A stretch of 64,000 bases of DNA from the NCBI GenBank assembly GCA_036346205.1, contig JARFJB010000109.1:62001-126000 (forward strand), written 5' to 3'. The notes below the pieces were generated by a model. That model did no database searches, was not told where the DNA came from, and worked only from the letters and a program-made list of their open reading frames with translations. Origin of the DNA: Vesta saturnalis (taxonomy: Eukaryota; Arthropoda; Insecta; Coleoptera; Lampyridae). The position numbers and the translations under genes were made by a program. Shown piece after piece: positions 13,101 to 24,954 of the stretch (its first letter is position 1; every line of letters starts with the position of its first letter).

Positions 13101-13980
13101 ATAATACTAATTATATTAACCCGAAAATATCCATTGTCGATAGCAATGAATATTCTTGGCCACGAGGCGAGAGAGATAGTGCGTAAAAGTCACTCCTGTC
13201 CTTTTCGTAACACTTTGCACATGCGCTGCGCGAGAGAGCAGACAGCTTTAAACCATGTCACTCCAAAATAAACTAACCAAAATATAACTTCAAATCGGCA
13301 ATTATCGTTTATTTAATTATTGATTTTTACTATACTGCTGATTGTTTGTTGCATTTATACACCGACGTATATAATTGTTGTCATCACGTCTGCTTTTTAC
13401 GATTATACTTTCTATACGTCTTTACAAATTGATTACAATTTTTATACATACCGATAATGTAGAATGTATTATGCGAACACGTGTAATTACGTTTGATTTA
13501 TAAAATGTACTTTACATTTTTTATGGTTAATAGAAATCCGAACTCTCACGCATTCATTATTTTTGTAAAACGACTGGGTATAACAGTAGGTAAAATAGGT
13601 TTCAATGGATATTTGTAAATGCCCATGTTATTAACAAATTATCATTGAAAAATTCGTCATTAAAGTTTTCAAAACATATCAAATCCTTTTCAAACGTTGC
13701 GACATGACAATCGGCTGCTCTAAAATACGCATGCGTGTACGTTCGAGAGTAGGACAGAGATGTTCCTTGCGGCCCTCTCTCTCGGACCGGGCTGGCGAAC
13801 GGAGCGCTCGTTCCAGTATAAATACAGTTCAGTGATGGAACCTCTTTTATAATAAGTTCATTATGAAAAGAGGTTAATAGACATCTACATGCTAACTTAT
13901 ATAATTAAAAGAAATAAAATAATTTTTAAAAATTTTAATTACATATTTACCTTTAAACATATTCGTTCATAACAAAAACT
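13101..13980. other. locally GC-richer intron segment of unknown nature
   Basis: The base composition rises around 13150-13250 and 13690-13820, including several 'GAGAGAG' and 'CGCATGCG' like motifs. A 'TATAAATACAG' sequence is followed by 'TTCAGTG' at about 13817-13835, which looks like a core promoter. No ORF follows. It may be the terminal region of an unrecognised element. Confidence 0.3.
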
Positions 13981-14440
13981 TATAATAATGAAATAATTTT
14001 TATTCACAATTAGTTTGTAATATACCGTTTTTTAATCATTTAAAGGTTGAAAGGTGAATGATTCTACAGGTTTACTTTAAGCGGTCAGTAATAACAAAAA
14101 AAGGAGGCAGTAATAAGATGAAGCGGTCAGTAGTGGACCACTTTCCAACCTGTGGGGGAGGTACTATCGATTTAAACTATCAATGTCAAATTGACAACTT
14201 GCCAATTTTAATAGAGGGTCAAGAGTATGCAACCATTTTTCTCACGTGCGTAGATGGTGAGTGAATGCAAGCAATAGGTGGAAAACAAACAACACGTTTT
14301 CTTTAATAAGTAAATTATTGATAACAAGTAACGACAAAACCAATAGAAAAATAGTAAGCATAACATTTATGGCTTATCATTAAAGAACTATACTTCTCTC
14401 GACAGGGATGGAACACTTTCCGTCTCGGTATGTAATATAC
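13981..14440. repeat. direct repeat, copy 1 of a pair with 20395-21030
   Basis: It shares long near-identical stretches with 20395-21030 in the same orientation, for example 'CCACTTTCCAACCTGTGG' and 'CTATCAATGTCAAATTGACA'. The open frame across it is interrupted in the second copy and shows no family motif, so it is treated as repeat DNA, not a gene. Confidence 0.75.
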
Positions 14441-15410
14441 TATAATTATAATTTTTTTCTATAACTGTCAAAAATGTCAATATTTTTATACTGTCAGTGT
14501 GCGAAATGTTAGTTATTTTAATTGGAAACTTATTTTTCACGTTCACCTAACATGCGCAAAATATTTTGCACACTAGGGTACAAAATAAATTGCAAGAATT
14601 AATCAGTTGAATTAAAAAATACTCAAATAATACTTTCAATTTAACGAAAACTAACAAATACTAAGCAAGATAATATAGTTTATTTTACCAATACTACTAC
14701 TAATATTCCAAACTGTAATACAAACATGTATTATTTTTTATTTATAATATTGATATTAATAAGCATTGTTAAATATGATGTCTCCATAGATACGATTTAT
14801 GTTGCAACATTTAGGAAATACAGGACGATTTATTGGAATTATTTAACAAAGTTCAAAGAAATTCTCAAATATAACAGTTATAGAAAAAATATATTGTTTG
14901 TATTTCGTGGTAAAATTCGTGTTTTATGGCACATTGAAATGAATTTTAACTCTCTCATGTACCATTTACAAAACACTCATTTTGCACACTTAATAAAAAA
15001 ATAACTATTTTAGGATAACTATGCAACCTCTTTTTATACGTTCATAACGAAAACAGGCAACATTGGAAAAACAAAAACAATAATCTATGTCAGAATGACG
15101 TTTAAAACTGCATGTCAGATATAGATTAATAAACATAAATACATATTAACTTAAAAAAAATCCAAAGCCGTCCGCTTCTATAAGATATCAATAATACAGT
15201 TTAACAATTTTCGTTCATATTTAATTAATTTTTACACTTACCTTGAGTTATATTAAGAAACTTTATAAAGAAAAGTTATGTAAAATTAAATTTTCTGTAA
15301 AAATGTCTACACTTTTTCTTATAAAATTAATTGTTATTCAGATATTGAAAAAAATTTGAACTAACACTTAAATTCGTATAAAAAAATTACATAGAACATA
15401 ATTAATCTAT
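14441..15410. other. AT-rich intron DNA, no gene seen
   Basis: A 92-codon ORF at 14726-15004 has no recognisable motif and no neighbours to support it. Confidence 0.35.
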
Positions 15411-15479
15411 GTAATTAAAAATTATTATTAATTTTATTAAATTAATTAATTAATAAAATTAATAATAATTTTTAATTAC
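15411..15479. repeat. perfect 69-nt AT palindrome
   Basis: Two 29-nt arms pair without mismatch around an 11-nt centre made of AATT units. The sequence is almost entirely A and T. It lies next to a copy of the 'TACATATTTACCTTT(G/A)AAC' repeat also seen at about 13940. Confidence 0.95.
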
Positions 15480-15569
15480 ATATTTACCTTTGAACTTATT
15501 CGTTCATAACAAAAACTTATAATAATAATAATAATTAATCTATGTTTAAGGTCTGTATCTAGGTATTTG

Positions 15570-15830
15570 TATCTCTTTGAAATATGCAGCTGTTTTAGAA
15601 ATATTTGATAAAAACTACCCCCAATAATCCCCCCTCTCCGTCAATGGATTTCTCCCAAAATGTAATCAGCTCCAAATGAAAACAAGCTTAAATACAACAT
15701 TTTAAGTATGTAGGTGTTTTCATTCTGGAGTTATCGTGGATACTGACAGATCCAGACATAATGGCCGATCTTGGCGAAACTTCACCAAAAGTTGTAAGAT
15801 GAGCTAGTAAGTCGATTTAACGATAGTATG
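15570..15830. repeat. dispersed repeat related to 7850-8200
   Basis: It shares 'CCGATCTTG(A/G)CGAAACTT', 'GTAA(A/G)ATGAGCTA(A/G)TAAGTCGATTTA' and a C-run with the copy at 7.9 kb. Orientation is the same. Confidence 0.6.
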
Positions 15831-16284
15831 TATATCTTTGACTTTAAAGACAATGTGTATATGTAGGTTAGAAGATAAACATTTGCAACTATCGGACATA
15901 GTTGTCCTTGAAAACGAAACAGGAAAGTTGACCGAATTTTTGGCAAAAAAAAATTATAAAATCAGAGATACATGCATACATCCGCGCCTAGAGCGTGTAG
16001 AGTAACACAGGTTCGCTGCTCGTTGCCGATGCGGTGATGTAAAAACTGTAATTAATTAAAAATTGTTTTCCAAAAACATGACAAAATTTTGGTTTTTAAA
16101 TGAGTCTTTACACTCATATTTACAAAGGTTGAATTTACGACATACTAAAATTTTATACCATTTGATCCAGTAATTTTGTTTTTATGTACCTCTAAACTTA
16201 CATATGGCTTTAATTTGACACTAAGCCCATTCGAATCAGCACAATGATTATTTTTTATTCAGCTTCAAACTCGAGTATGTGTAT

Positions 16285-16285
16285 G

Positions 16286-16360
<75 letters not shown>
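16285..16360. repeat. (TA)n microsatellite
   Basis: A TA run preceded by 'GTATGTGTATGTATG'. It produces a spurious Ile-Tyr ORF on the minus strand. Confidence 0.95.
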
Positions 16361-16361
<1 letters not shown>

Positions 16362-16614
16362 TTTTTCGACAGTAGTTGTTTCTAAGCCTCTTACCACAAC
16401 AGTAGCCACAGTTATATACATTAAAATATGATATTTGCATTGTAATGTAATAAATTGATTTTTAGTGTAATAAAGTTAGGTTTTGATGCGATATATGTTT
16501 GTCAACTCTCAAATTTCCTATAGATATTACTCATTACTCGCATATTTTTGCAAATCAAGTTGGTATCAGTTAGTAACTAGATTATTAAATTTTAAATGTA
16601 ATGCAGATGTGTAA

Positions 16615-16657
<43 letters not shown>

Positions 16658-17112
16658 GAATGCCTATTTTCCTTGGTCACGCCATAACTTCAGAACGACT
16701 TTACAGATTTAATTGAATTTTTTTAAGTTTTATAATACTTTGTAAAAGGTTCTTACGGAAAGAACAATTAAAATAATTGCGTAGAAAATTGGAAAATTTA
16801 AGAAACGACTATTTAAACTTAGCGCATTTGACAGTTCGCGCGCCGCAAATGTCATTTAACAGCTGCGTCGGTCGAGATTTATCTATCGGAGGGTGTGTTC
16901 TTTGTGAAGTGTAGGTATCCACTAAGAAAAGGTTTTTCGAATTCCACTCCTAAGAGGGTGAAATGGGGTTGAATTGTTTTGTGCAACTTTTATTCTATTC
17001 TTCTATTGGTAAACATACTCTTCAATTAAAATTATGGCACACGTGTATCACAAAATTTTAATATCACCCCCTCCCCATCTGCAATGGAAGCAACGCGCGA
17101 CGGTACAGCTAG
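16615..17112 (+). mobile_element. non-autonomous Helitron
   Basis: It begins TC right after an A (TCTATATATATA, then AAATGAATGCC) and ends CTAG immediately before T ('GGTACAGCTAGT'). These are canonical Helitron termini inserted between A and T. A GC-rich stretch 'GCAACGCGCGACGG' sits just inside the 3' end, where Helitrons carry a short hairpin. No Rep/helicase gene is present, so it depends on an autonomous partner for rolling-circle movement. Confidence 0.75.
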
Positions 17113-17521
17113 TATCAAATACAACTTATTACCATTTTATATTCTCAATAATAAAAAAAAGTATTTGAACATAATGGCTGACGTCTTATATTTACATCAC
17201 ATTCATGATCAGTTATACTTTTGACATGTACTTCACTGAACAAGATGCAAGAAGGAATATTCCATATTAATTAATGACTTCTTTGAAGAGTTGATATAAG
17301 GTGTTTGAAGTACGTTTATTAAATGTTAATTCTTATACATAAGAGATTACTGTTGCGAAAAGGATAGGTTAAACTAGCTTTATTTATTTATTCTTCTGAA
17401 GTATGTATATTAAACCCTAATTCCTTATACGAGCTAAGATAATACTGTTGCGAAAAGGACGTCGGTGTTAATTTAGACAGGTTAGTAGTATGAAAATGTA
17501 AACTTTCACCATTAACAGTCA

Positions 17522-17760
17522 TAATAAAATACTTATCTTTTTTGGGATTTTTTAATGGTGTACTTTAAATTATACAATCTAAACGTTTCGATAACACTTA
17601 CAGTTATCTTCGTCAGTAGTAATGTTTGTTAAAAATTGTTAAAGATGTAGTAAACAATTTTGTCAAATTTGAAAAATTCTGTAAGTGTTATCGAAACGTT
17701 TAGATTGTATAATTTAAAGTACACCATTAAAAAATCCCAAAAAAGATAAGTATTTTATTA
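17522..17760. mobile_element. foldback element, ATCGAAACG family, copy 2
   Basis: The arms (about 17522-17602 and 17681-17760) are inverted copies, with 'TAATAAAATACTTATC' at the outer ends and 'CGATAACACTTACAG' inside. The family is the same as at 10081-10316. Confidence 0.75.
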
Positions 17761-17779
17761 GGTTAGTAGTATGTTTATT

Positions 17780-17960
17780 AAAATATAATAGGTGATCGGT
17801 TGGTTGGCTGAGGGGGATGTGTGTTAGTATCCACGATAACTCCAAAACCATAATACGTACGTACATGAAATTCTGTATTTAAGTTTCATTTCATTTCTCC
17901 TGGAGCTGATTAAATTTGGGAAAAAATCCAGCAGCGGAGAGGGTAGGTTTATTAGGCGCA
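17780..17960 (-). repeat. inverted copy of the 7.9/15.6-kb dispersed repeat
   Basis: Reverse-complement matches include the 'AGTATCCACGATAACTCC' and 'TTCTCCTGGAGCTGATTA' regions of the copy at about 15650-15740. Confidence 0.5.
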
Positions 17961-18459
17961 GTTTTTGGTTTTGATGAAATATTTATAATACAAATGCATA
18001 TTTCAAATATATAAAAATACTTACATATAGATCTTAAATATATCGATAATGTTCTAGATCTCAAATTTTTACTAAAGGCCTGTATGGCATGAAACATTAT
18101 TTTTGATTTCTTTTATTTAGAATCCTCTTCTACATACTCCTTTTTTTCGCGAAATTAAATCGGTACCTAGATCATTTGTTGATGATACCACTTATTCTTT
18201 TAGGTCAACAGTGGGTTACTTCTGGACACATCATACAGATGACGTGCGCACTCGAAAGTAATGGACAAATATTGAACTGCTTCTGCACTTCTGAATATAG
18301 AAATTTTGGTAGTTGTCGCACATACCTGTCTATATCTTTGTCTTACAAACAATTATATACTTCATAACATTTTTTATTTCATAAAACGACTCAACTTTCC
18401 TCGTCCTGTGAGAGTCATGGTCCAGAACTAAATCACTGTTAGTCTACTTGTACTACATA

Positions 18460-19464
18460 CAGTGCATACCAAATGTATGGAACCGGCCTTATTATTTCAA
18501 AAGTATTCAATCTAAATGGATAAAATTTAATAGGCATATTGTTTACAAAGCCTTTTATTATTTCCAGTTTTGTTATTTTTTTAACTGACAAGGTCGGGAG
18601 CTGCACAGCCAACTTGATTTTTTAAATAAGAAGGGGGGTCATACCGTTTAAAAGGTATTTTCAAGTAGAATTCAGCGACATGCCGCGCTTGCCATAGTTA
18701 TCCCCAAAGATAACTTCGCTAGTGTAAATTAAAGATTGGGAGTAAGTATTAACTGGATAACTGAAGATTTAGTGAGCGCCGAAAACAATGGTTAGTTTGT
18801 GCTTATTTGAACGTTTGTCCTGAAAGGTCAATAGGACGTCGAGGACGTATTGAATGGCCACCGGGATCACCTGACGACCCCACTAGATTTTTTCTTGTGG
18901 GGTTTCCTGAAGAGTCGTATTTACCTCGATAAACCAAGTAACTTGAATGAATTCGAGAAGAAACACCAATATTCATTGTGAGTTCATTTTGAACTCAGTT
19001 GAAGGACCTAGTCGAACTTATTACTGCCAAGAATGGGGAACAGTTTGAGCATCAATTATAAATGATTTTTGTACTAGATGAACTTCACAAACTTAAAACA
19101 TGGTTTCAACAATCTAATGCTGCATTAAACACCATAAAATATTCATTGTTCCCTGTGCTAACTGGATCTTCAGTTATCCCAATCTTTAATTTATAATGGC
19201 GAAGTTGTCTTTAGAGGTAACTGTGGCAAGCGGCATGTCGCTGAATTCTACTTGAAAATACCTTTCAAACGGTATGCTATTTGACCCCACTTCCTATTTA
19301 AAAAATCAAGTTGAGTGTGCAGCTCTCGTCCTTGTCAGTTAAAAAATAACAAAACTGTGGAAATAATAGAAGGCCTTGTAAACAGCATGCATATTAAATT
19401 TTATCGATTTAGCTCGAATAGTTTTGAAATAACAAGGCCGGTTCCATACATTAGGTATGCACTG
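18460..19464. mobile_element. TA-flanked IS630/Tc1-type element, non-autonomous
   Basis: It starts CAGTGCATACC and ends GGTATGCACTG, flanked by TA on each side (18458-18459 and 19465-19466). The inverted arms are about 290 bp long. Between them are scraps of a transposase, including a 'WPPGSP' stretch followed by 'FFLWGFLKSR' at about 18860-18915 in broken frames. It cannot encode an enzyme. Confidence 0.8.
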
Positions 19465-19519
19465 TATACAATGATATCACTTGAAAATCTGGAAAACTGG
19501 ATTTATGCGGGACCTGTAA

Positions 19520-20265
19520 CATACAAAATACACTCTCGTACCATACAAGCGGCCAACTAGGACGAACTAAAGAAATTTCTAATATATATAAATGTATCTT
19601 TGCTGCTTATCTGATCTTATCTAATTAGATCTGAGTAGCCTAAAGGTTCTTGATCATCATTATACATTAGAATCTGTTTGTTTATGAAGATCTCTAAATT
19701 TTCATGGCAATCAAGTTATTATTAACATTAACGTAATATACATTAATTTATTTAAAAGCAGTCTCTACTTTAGATAATAGTTTGCAAACTCTTAGCAATT
19801 CAAACGAGTAGATAAGCAGGATAGGTCTGGAATTTATTAAACTGTGAATATATGTAGGGCAAACTAAACCACCTATCAAAATTCGTTTTGCTTAAAGGGC
19901 ATTTTGCTCATATCAAATACAAACATTGAGACAAGTCTGCTTTAGACCTACACGTTTGATAATAATCATGTAGTAGATAAGGTATAATAATCAAACATGT
20001 TAAAAATAAGTACAAATTTGATTGTTATAAAAGTTTAAAGATCTTAAAAAACAAACAATGAATATCGATCAAGGACCTTTAGGCTATCCATTAAACTTTC
20101 ACTTCCACCAGATAAGCACCTAAGCGTTACTCGCTGCTGGTACATATATCAGAAATGTTATTAATTCGTCCTAGTCGACTATTGATGATGGTAGCTTAGT
20201 TACTGAAACGCGTTCAGTGTTTTTAATTTTGTATGGTATGTGGGTGTATTTTATATGTTTAATGA
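19520..20265. mobile_element. foldback element with about 200-bp arms
   Basis: The left arm (about 19520-19702) and right arm (about 20030-20265) are inverted: 'TAGCCTAAAGGTTCTTGATC' at left matches the complement of 'GATCAAGGACCTTTAGGCTA' at right, and 'GTACCATACAA' pairs with 'TTGTATGGTATG'. There is some 330 bp of unpaired middle and no gene. Confidence 0.65.
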
Positions 20266-20394
20266 TCTCTTTATTTCTCTATTACTACAATTATGTACCT
20301 GTACATGAAAATTTGAAGAATTTCAGTTAATTATAACCACATACACAATTATTACCCATAATTAGCGACATTTTTAATATTTTATAAAAAAAAA

Positions 20395-21030
20395 TTATTT
20401 TATTCACAATTAGTTTGTAACATACCGCTTTTCTAACCCTTTAAAGGTTGAAAAGTGAATGATTCTACGGGTGTACTTTAAGCGGCCAGTAATAACAAAA
20501 AAAAGGAGACAGTAATGAAATGAAGCGGTCAGTAATGGACCACTTTCCAACCTGTGGAGGAGCTACTATCGATTTAAACTATCAATGTCAAATTGACAAC
20601 TTGCCAATTTTAATAAACGGTCACGAGTATGCAACCATTTTTTCTCACGTGCTTAGATGGTGAGTGAACGTAAGCAATAGGTGGAAACAAACAACATGTT
20701 TTCTTTAATAAGTGAATTATTGATAACAAGTAACGACAAAACCAATAGAAAAATAGTAAGCATAATATTTATGGCTTCTCATTAAAGTAAAAATTAAAAG
20801 TCACATTGTCACGACCTTCAATATTAAACGAGAAGCCGTGATGGATGTGTTCCAAAATTTTTGTAAGTTGAACTGTATAATGTTGCTTGTTCTTTAATTG
20901 TGAATAAAATCGTATAAAAACCTTGGCATTCCCTTGTCTCGAGTACTAGTTCACCTCGAGGCTTTGCCTCTCGGTGAACTATACTTCTCTCGATAGGAAT
21001 GGACCATTTTCCGCCTCGGTATGTATTATA
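20395..21030. repeat. direct repeat, copy 2, with an extra block of about 200 bp
   Basis: It matches 13981-14440 up to 'TCATTAAAG' and again from 'ATACTTCTCTCGA'. Between these points lies an extra segment (about 20787-20981) that ends 'CACCTCGAGGCTTTGCCTCTCGG'. The first copy joins directly across it, so the block was either inserted here or removed there. Confidence 0.75.
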
Positions 21031-21129
21031 CCATTAATTGCAGCCATGTTGACCATTAAACCAAATTAGAAAATTTCAGGTTTTTGTGTAAAAATAAGCT
21101 CAACATACTATTTGTTTTAATAGATGCTA

Positions 21130-21970
21130 AAAATAATATTTACATAACATTTACATAATATTACATAAGTGATAGCGTTTGATGGAGCTTGCAGATAAAT
21201 GTCCTGTTATTTTTAATAACTGTTGCTCACGTACTCCACTTTTAGCTAGTTGTGTTACACCAAAAGAACGATTTGAATGGTTTAATTTTTATTTTGTTAG
21301 TATCCAAGCCAATCTTTTGGGCCGCTTGTTTTGTCCATTTACCTTTTTCGTTTTGTGCTGCCGGAGTTTTATATACCACCCTTAGATAAAGATGCCTGCC
21401 AATATGGATTAGATGTCAAAATAAACGATCCGTTTGAGTATTTTCCGTTCTTTTTGACATTAATGTATAAAAAAGACGTACCAGACATTTGTCAGTGTCA
21501 TTTTTATTTGGTGTTAAAATTTGCTATCGGTTATCCACCTTGTGCAGTTTTAGAAATTATTGGGTTATATTCTACCCTACCAGTATGATTTCCATAATGA
21601 TCTATTTCTTCTCTAAAATATTGCATCAATGCTTTTGTCACCTCTCGCTGCGAGCTCGTAGCTAGTCATTTGGTCATTTGGGGTATTTTCGTCCCATGCT
21701 GCTATCATTTGTTCTATGTCTTTTTTCCTGAGAGGTGTCAGTGAAGGGATACATTTTTCTATTATACACCCTGAATTATTTTTCCTGGTTGTTTTGCGGT
21801 TCCATTCCACAACATTTGATAACAGATTCTTTGTAGTTTTCTCTATTTTTTTTTGCGCATATTACTTAAAGTCGTTAAAAATTGATGTGATCTGTTTCAC
21901 CTCTGTTGATCAGTTTTCTCATAATTATGTGCAAAGCAAAAGTTTAAAACTTTCCATATTGTGTTCCTGA
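21130..21970 (-). pseudogene. Crypton-like tyrosine recombinase remnant 1
   Basis: The minus strand encodes, in broken frames, blocks of the insect Crypton type. 'PLRKKDIEQMIAAWDEN' is near 21690-21735, 'GRVEYNPIISKTAQGG' near 21530-21580, and 'LAKSGVREQQLLKITGHLS' runs to 'SSIKRY' near 21185-21250. The last block contains the GH pair and the Tyr nucleophile region of tyrosine recombinases. Cryptons move by Tyr-mediated recombination, not DDE chemistry. Stops throughout show it is dead. The overlapping plus-strand ORFs are shadows. Confidence 0.7.
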
Positions 21971-22970
21971 TTTTTTCGTGTTGACTGGCGTTGTTTGTTC
22001 GACAGCTGTTTGTATTGAATCAGCCGAGCTTTGACCAAATCTTGTGCTCATGTTGGTTTCTGTAATAATAATTCTTCGAATTTATACCAATTCACTTGCC
22101 ATATTTAGAGAAAATTTCAAAAGCAAAATCTGAATGCTATTCAATAATGGCGACGATGCTGAATTTTTAATGTTTATATTCAGACAAATGGCTGTGTTAC
22201 CTTAACAACCAAGTCAATGCTAACTTTTTTATGCATTTATTTAAACAAAGATCCAGTTAAACAACATGAAAAAATTGTCGTATATAATACAACAAGTGGT
22301 GGGAATCTTGCCGGTAATTACCAAAAGATTCCTATGACGAGTTGGATTCAGCAAGAGAATTCAAAGAAAATTCAGGAAAATTGAAGATTTTTGTTTCGAA
22401 AAATGCAGTAGTTTATAGTAATTGTTATAAATAATAATCATTTTTAATACAGTTTACTGTTGAATTTTTTTACCTTTATTCTCACCTGTATTATTGCTGT
22501 AAGAACTTGCTCCTTAGTATGGAAAGATTGCCAGTGTAATCAGATCCTAATTGGCTCAAATTCAAAAAAATAGAATGTTTAGATTAGTTTCTAAATTTTG
22601 AGTTAGATTGTCGGAGGTAATATCATAAGAGCTTGTGTTTATCCAGGCAAAGTTTCATTTTGAATGAAAGCTTTGTTGCTTGGTAATTGACGAGAGCAAA
22701 TAACGGAAGGTGGCGCAATTTTACCTTTTGTTATTTGTTCGAGTCTTATTACCTATAAGCAGCAAAGCTTGAATTTTGTCAAAATTGAAAGTTTGTTCCG
22801 GGAATAAACATAAGCTCGAATGGTATTTGGTAAGACAATTTAATGAACCATTTAATTAACATTAATAAACTATATTTTTATTTAAACAACGCCAAAACAT
22901 AACCTTTCTTGGAATACATAGGTAAATAGTAGCTTAATTGTTACCAAAACTACAGTTAGAAAATGTACAG
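21971..22970. other. spacer between two Crypton remnants, no gene seen
   Basis: The upstream end of remnant 1 may reach to about 22055 ('MSTRFGQSSADSIQ' on the minus strand). Beyond that the DNA shows no supported coding region. Confidence 0.35.
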
Positions 22971-23760
22971 TTATTATAAATTATTTTATTCGTGGCCGAC
23001 TGAACACTCGGTTATTGCTGCTTCTTAGATTTGTAACAACTTTTGAGTAATGATCTGAATCCAACTGGAGGTAAGGTTTTAAGGACTTGGCGTTTGAATA
23101 GAGTGTAATTTTAGTGATTTGCATATCACTTACTACAGCTTTGGCTAATGTTGAAACAGTACTTGCTCGATTTGAATGATCAGGATTAAGGCCTATTTTG
23201 GTAGCTGGATATTTTTGTACGATCTCTTGCTGCCTTCTTTTTCATAATACTGATTCACTGTCAAAAACAATCGATCAGTTTGAATGTTTGGTCCTCTTTT
23301 GGTTAAAATTATATACAACAGTCTAACAGGTCATAACAGGATTTTCTTTATTTTCCGTAAGTCACTATCGTTAAGTTTCTTATCTCCACGCTGAGATGTT
23401 TTCGAAAATATTGGATTGTATTCGAGCTTACTGGTAGAAGTGCCGTCATTATTTTTTTCTGCTCCAAAATATTGAATTTTACACTGTGTAGCTTCTCTCC
23501 CTCTCCAATTAAAGGCAGCAACATGGAAAAATTTCTTCTGCAATCCATTTAAATGGGTCAGAAATTGCCCCAAATTCATTGAAATATTTTTCTTGAATAC
23601 AATTTGCAATAGTGTTCCAGCTAGTTTTGACGTATTTTTTGTAGTCTGCCCCATCATTTTTCTTCATATTGTAGGCCCAGTCTTTCAGTATTCTAGCAAT
23701 TTCAACCACTGACGTATTTCCATCCAAAATATACTTCCTCTCCGAGCAAAATTGCATAAA
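22970..23760 (-). pseudogene. Crypton-like tyrosine recombinase remnant 2
   Basis: The N-terminal part is open on the minus strand ('DGNTSVVEIARILKDWAYNM', then 'KTSWNTIANCIQEKYFNEFG'). The middle is shifted ('YNPIFSKTSQRG'). The C-terminal catalytic part is legible at about 23000-23200: 'HSNRASTVSTLAKAVVSD' with the catalytic Arg, then 'SNAKSLKPYLQLDSDHY' with the Tyr. It is the same family and strand as remnant 1, about 1.8 kb away. Several frame breaks make it non-functional. Confidence 0.75.
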
Positions 23761-24119
23761 TTGCTTCCATATTGAGGCTTTCGTTTTTATTATATTTTTA
23801 GTACGGTATTCGATACCGCTGCTTTTATATCTTCTTTAGTAGCACTGCCGAAATGGTTCATTATGTTTGAAGAGAAAAATACAAAAACGTGTGTTTGACG
23901 TTTATGTAAGCGTTACTGACGGAATTTAACCATTGTTACCATGGAAACATTAACACGTAGTTTATCCATTTGCAAACATACCTACTAGCAGTTTATTCGA
24001 TGTCAAACTGACAAAACGTATATTAAAATGCATTGTTTTTACTTACTTACTTACTTAACCGTTTACAGTTAGATCAGGAGCACCACACCGCTGTTAGTCC
24101 CCTTATTAACATAGACAAT

Positions 24120-24845
24120 TTTGATATGATCCGTGGCATGCCACTAGATGTGATGCATTAGGGATATCTTGGTACCATGAAAAGATTATTACATGATTGG
24201 GTAAAGAGCGATTCCTGTTTTCGTATATCCCCCGCATATCGAAAGGAAATGTCTAAACGATTGATGATTATTAGTCAGACATTCCCAAAATAGTTTAACC
24301 GTAAACCAGCTGCTATTGAGGAAATAGATAGATGGAAAGCTACCCAATTCAGAGCATTTTTGCTTTATATTGGACCTTTTGTTTTAAATACGCTTTTGGC
24401 TACCAAATTTTATAAACATTTTATGTTATTGGACTGCTCATTCCGTATTGCTAGCGCTAACGCTACGGAGGATCTTAAAGAAGATGCTTTGAGAATGATA
24501 AAGGAGTGCTCCAGTTTGTTTGCCGAACTCTATCCAGAAATGGAGCATCTCTTGTTTGAATGTTTTGAAAATGGACATAATTTAGACCAAATCTCATGCT
24601 TTCAATTTGAGAACTATTTAGGTTGTCTGAAAAAGCTGGTGCGAACAGGCAATGAGCCCTTTTCTCAAGTGGCAAAGCGACTCCTCGAGCGAAATTTTTC
24701 TTCGTTTCGAAAAAAACGTGTCATACAATCCATTAATTGATCCTGTAAAGATTTTGAGGGGCAGTTCCAAAGGAATTCTAACCATTCTATATAAAAATCA
24801 GTATATTTCTGTGAATAATATGCGAGACCTAATAGTGTAGTGGTC
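24120..24845 (+). pseudogene. C-terminal fragment of a Transposase_21-like enzyme
   Basis: It is recognisable from 'EIDRWKATQFRAFLLYIGPFVL' onward, then 'FYKHFMLLDCSFRI', 'SCFQFENYLGCLKKLVR' and a displaced tail with 'ILYKNQYISVNNMRDLIV'. These blocks are typical of the C-terminal half of a transposase family common in insects, whose N-terminal half appears at 37.9-39.0 kb. The longest intact piece is 24360-24740 (126 residues). It is an isolated fragment without visible ends. Confidence 0.65.
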
Positions 24846-24954
24846 GTCAAAGCGATAGGACGTGTTTGTGATGACTCCAGCTTCTATCTTGGATTAGTGT
24901 AGAAAGTCCGGATTAAAATGATAATTTCTAATTTAATAGAGTTACTGTACGGTA

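Noticed and set aside
14058..14264. 68-codon ORF in direct repeat copy 1
   Set aside because: The second copy of the repeat interrupts the frame and there is no family motif.
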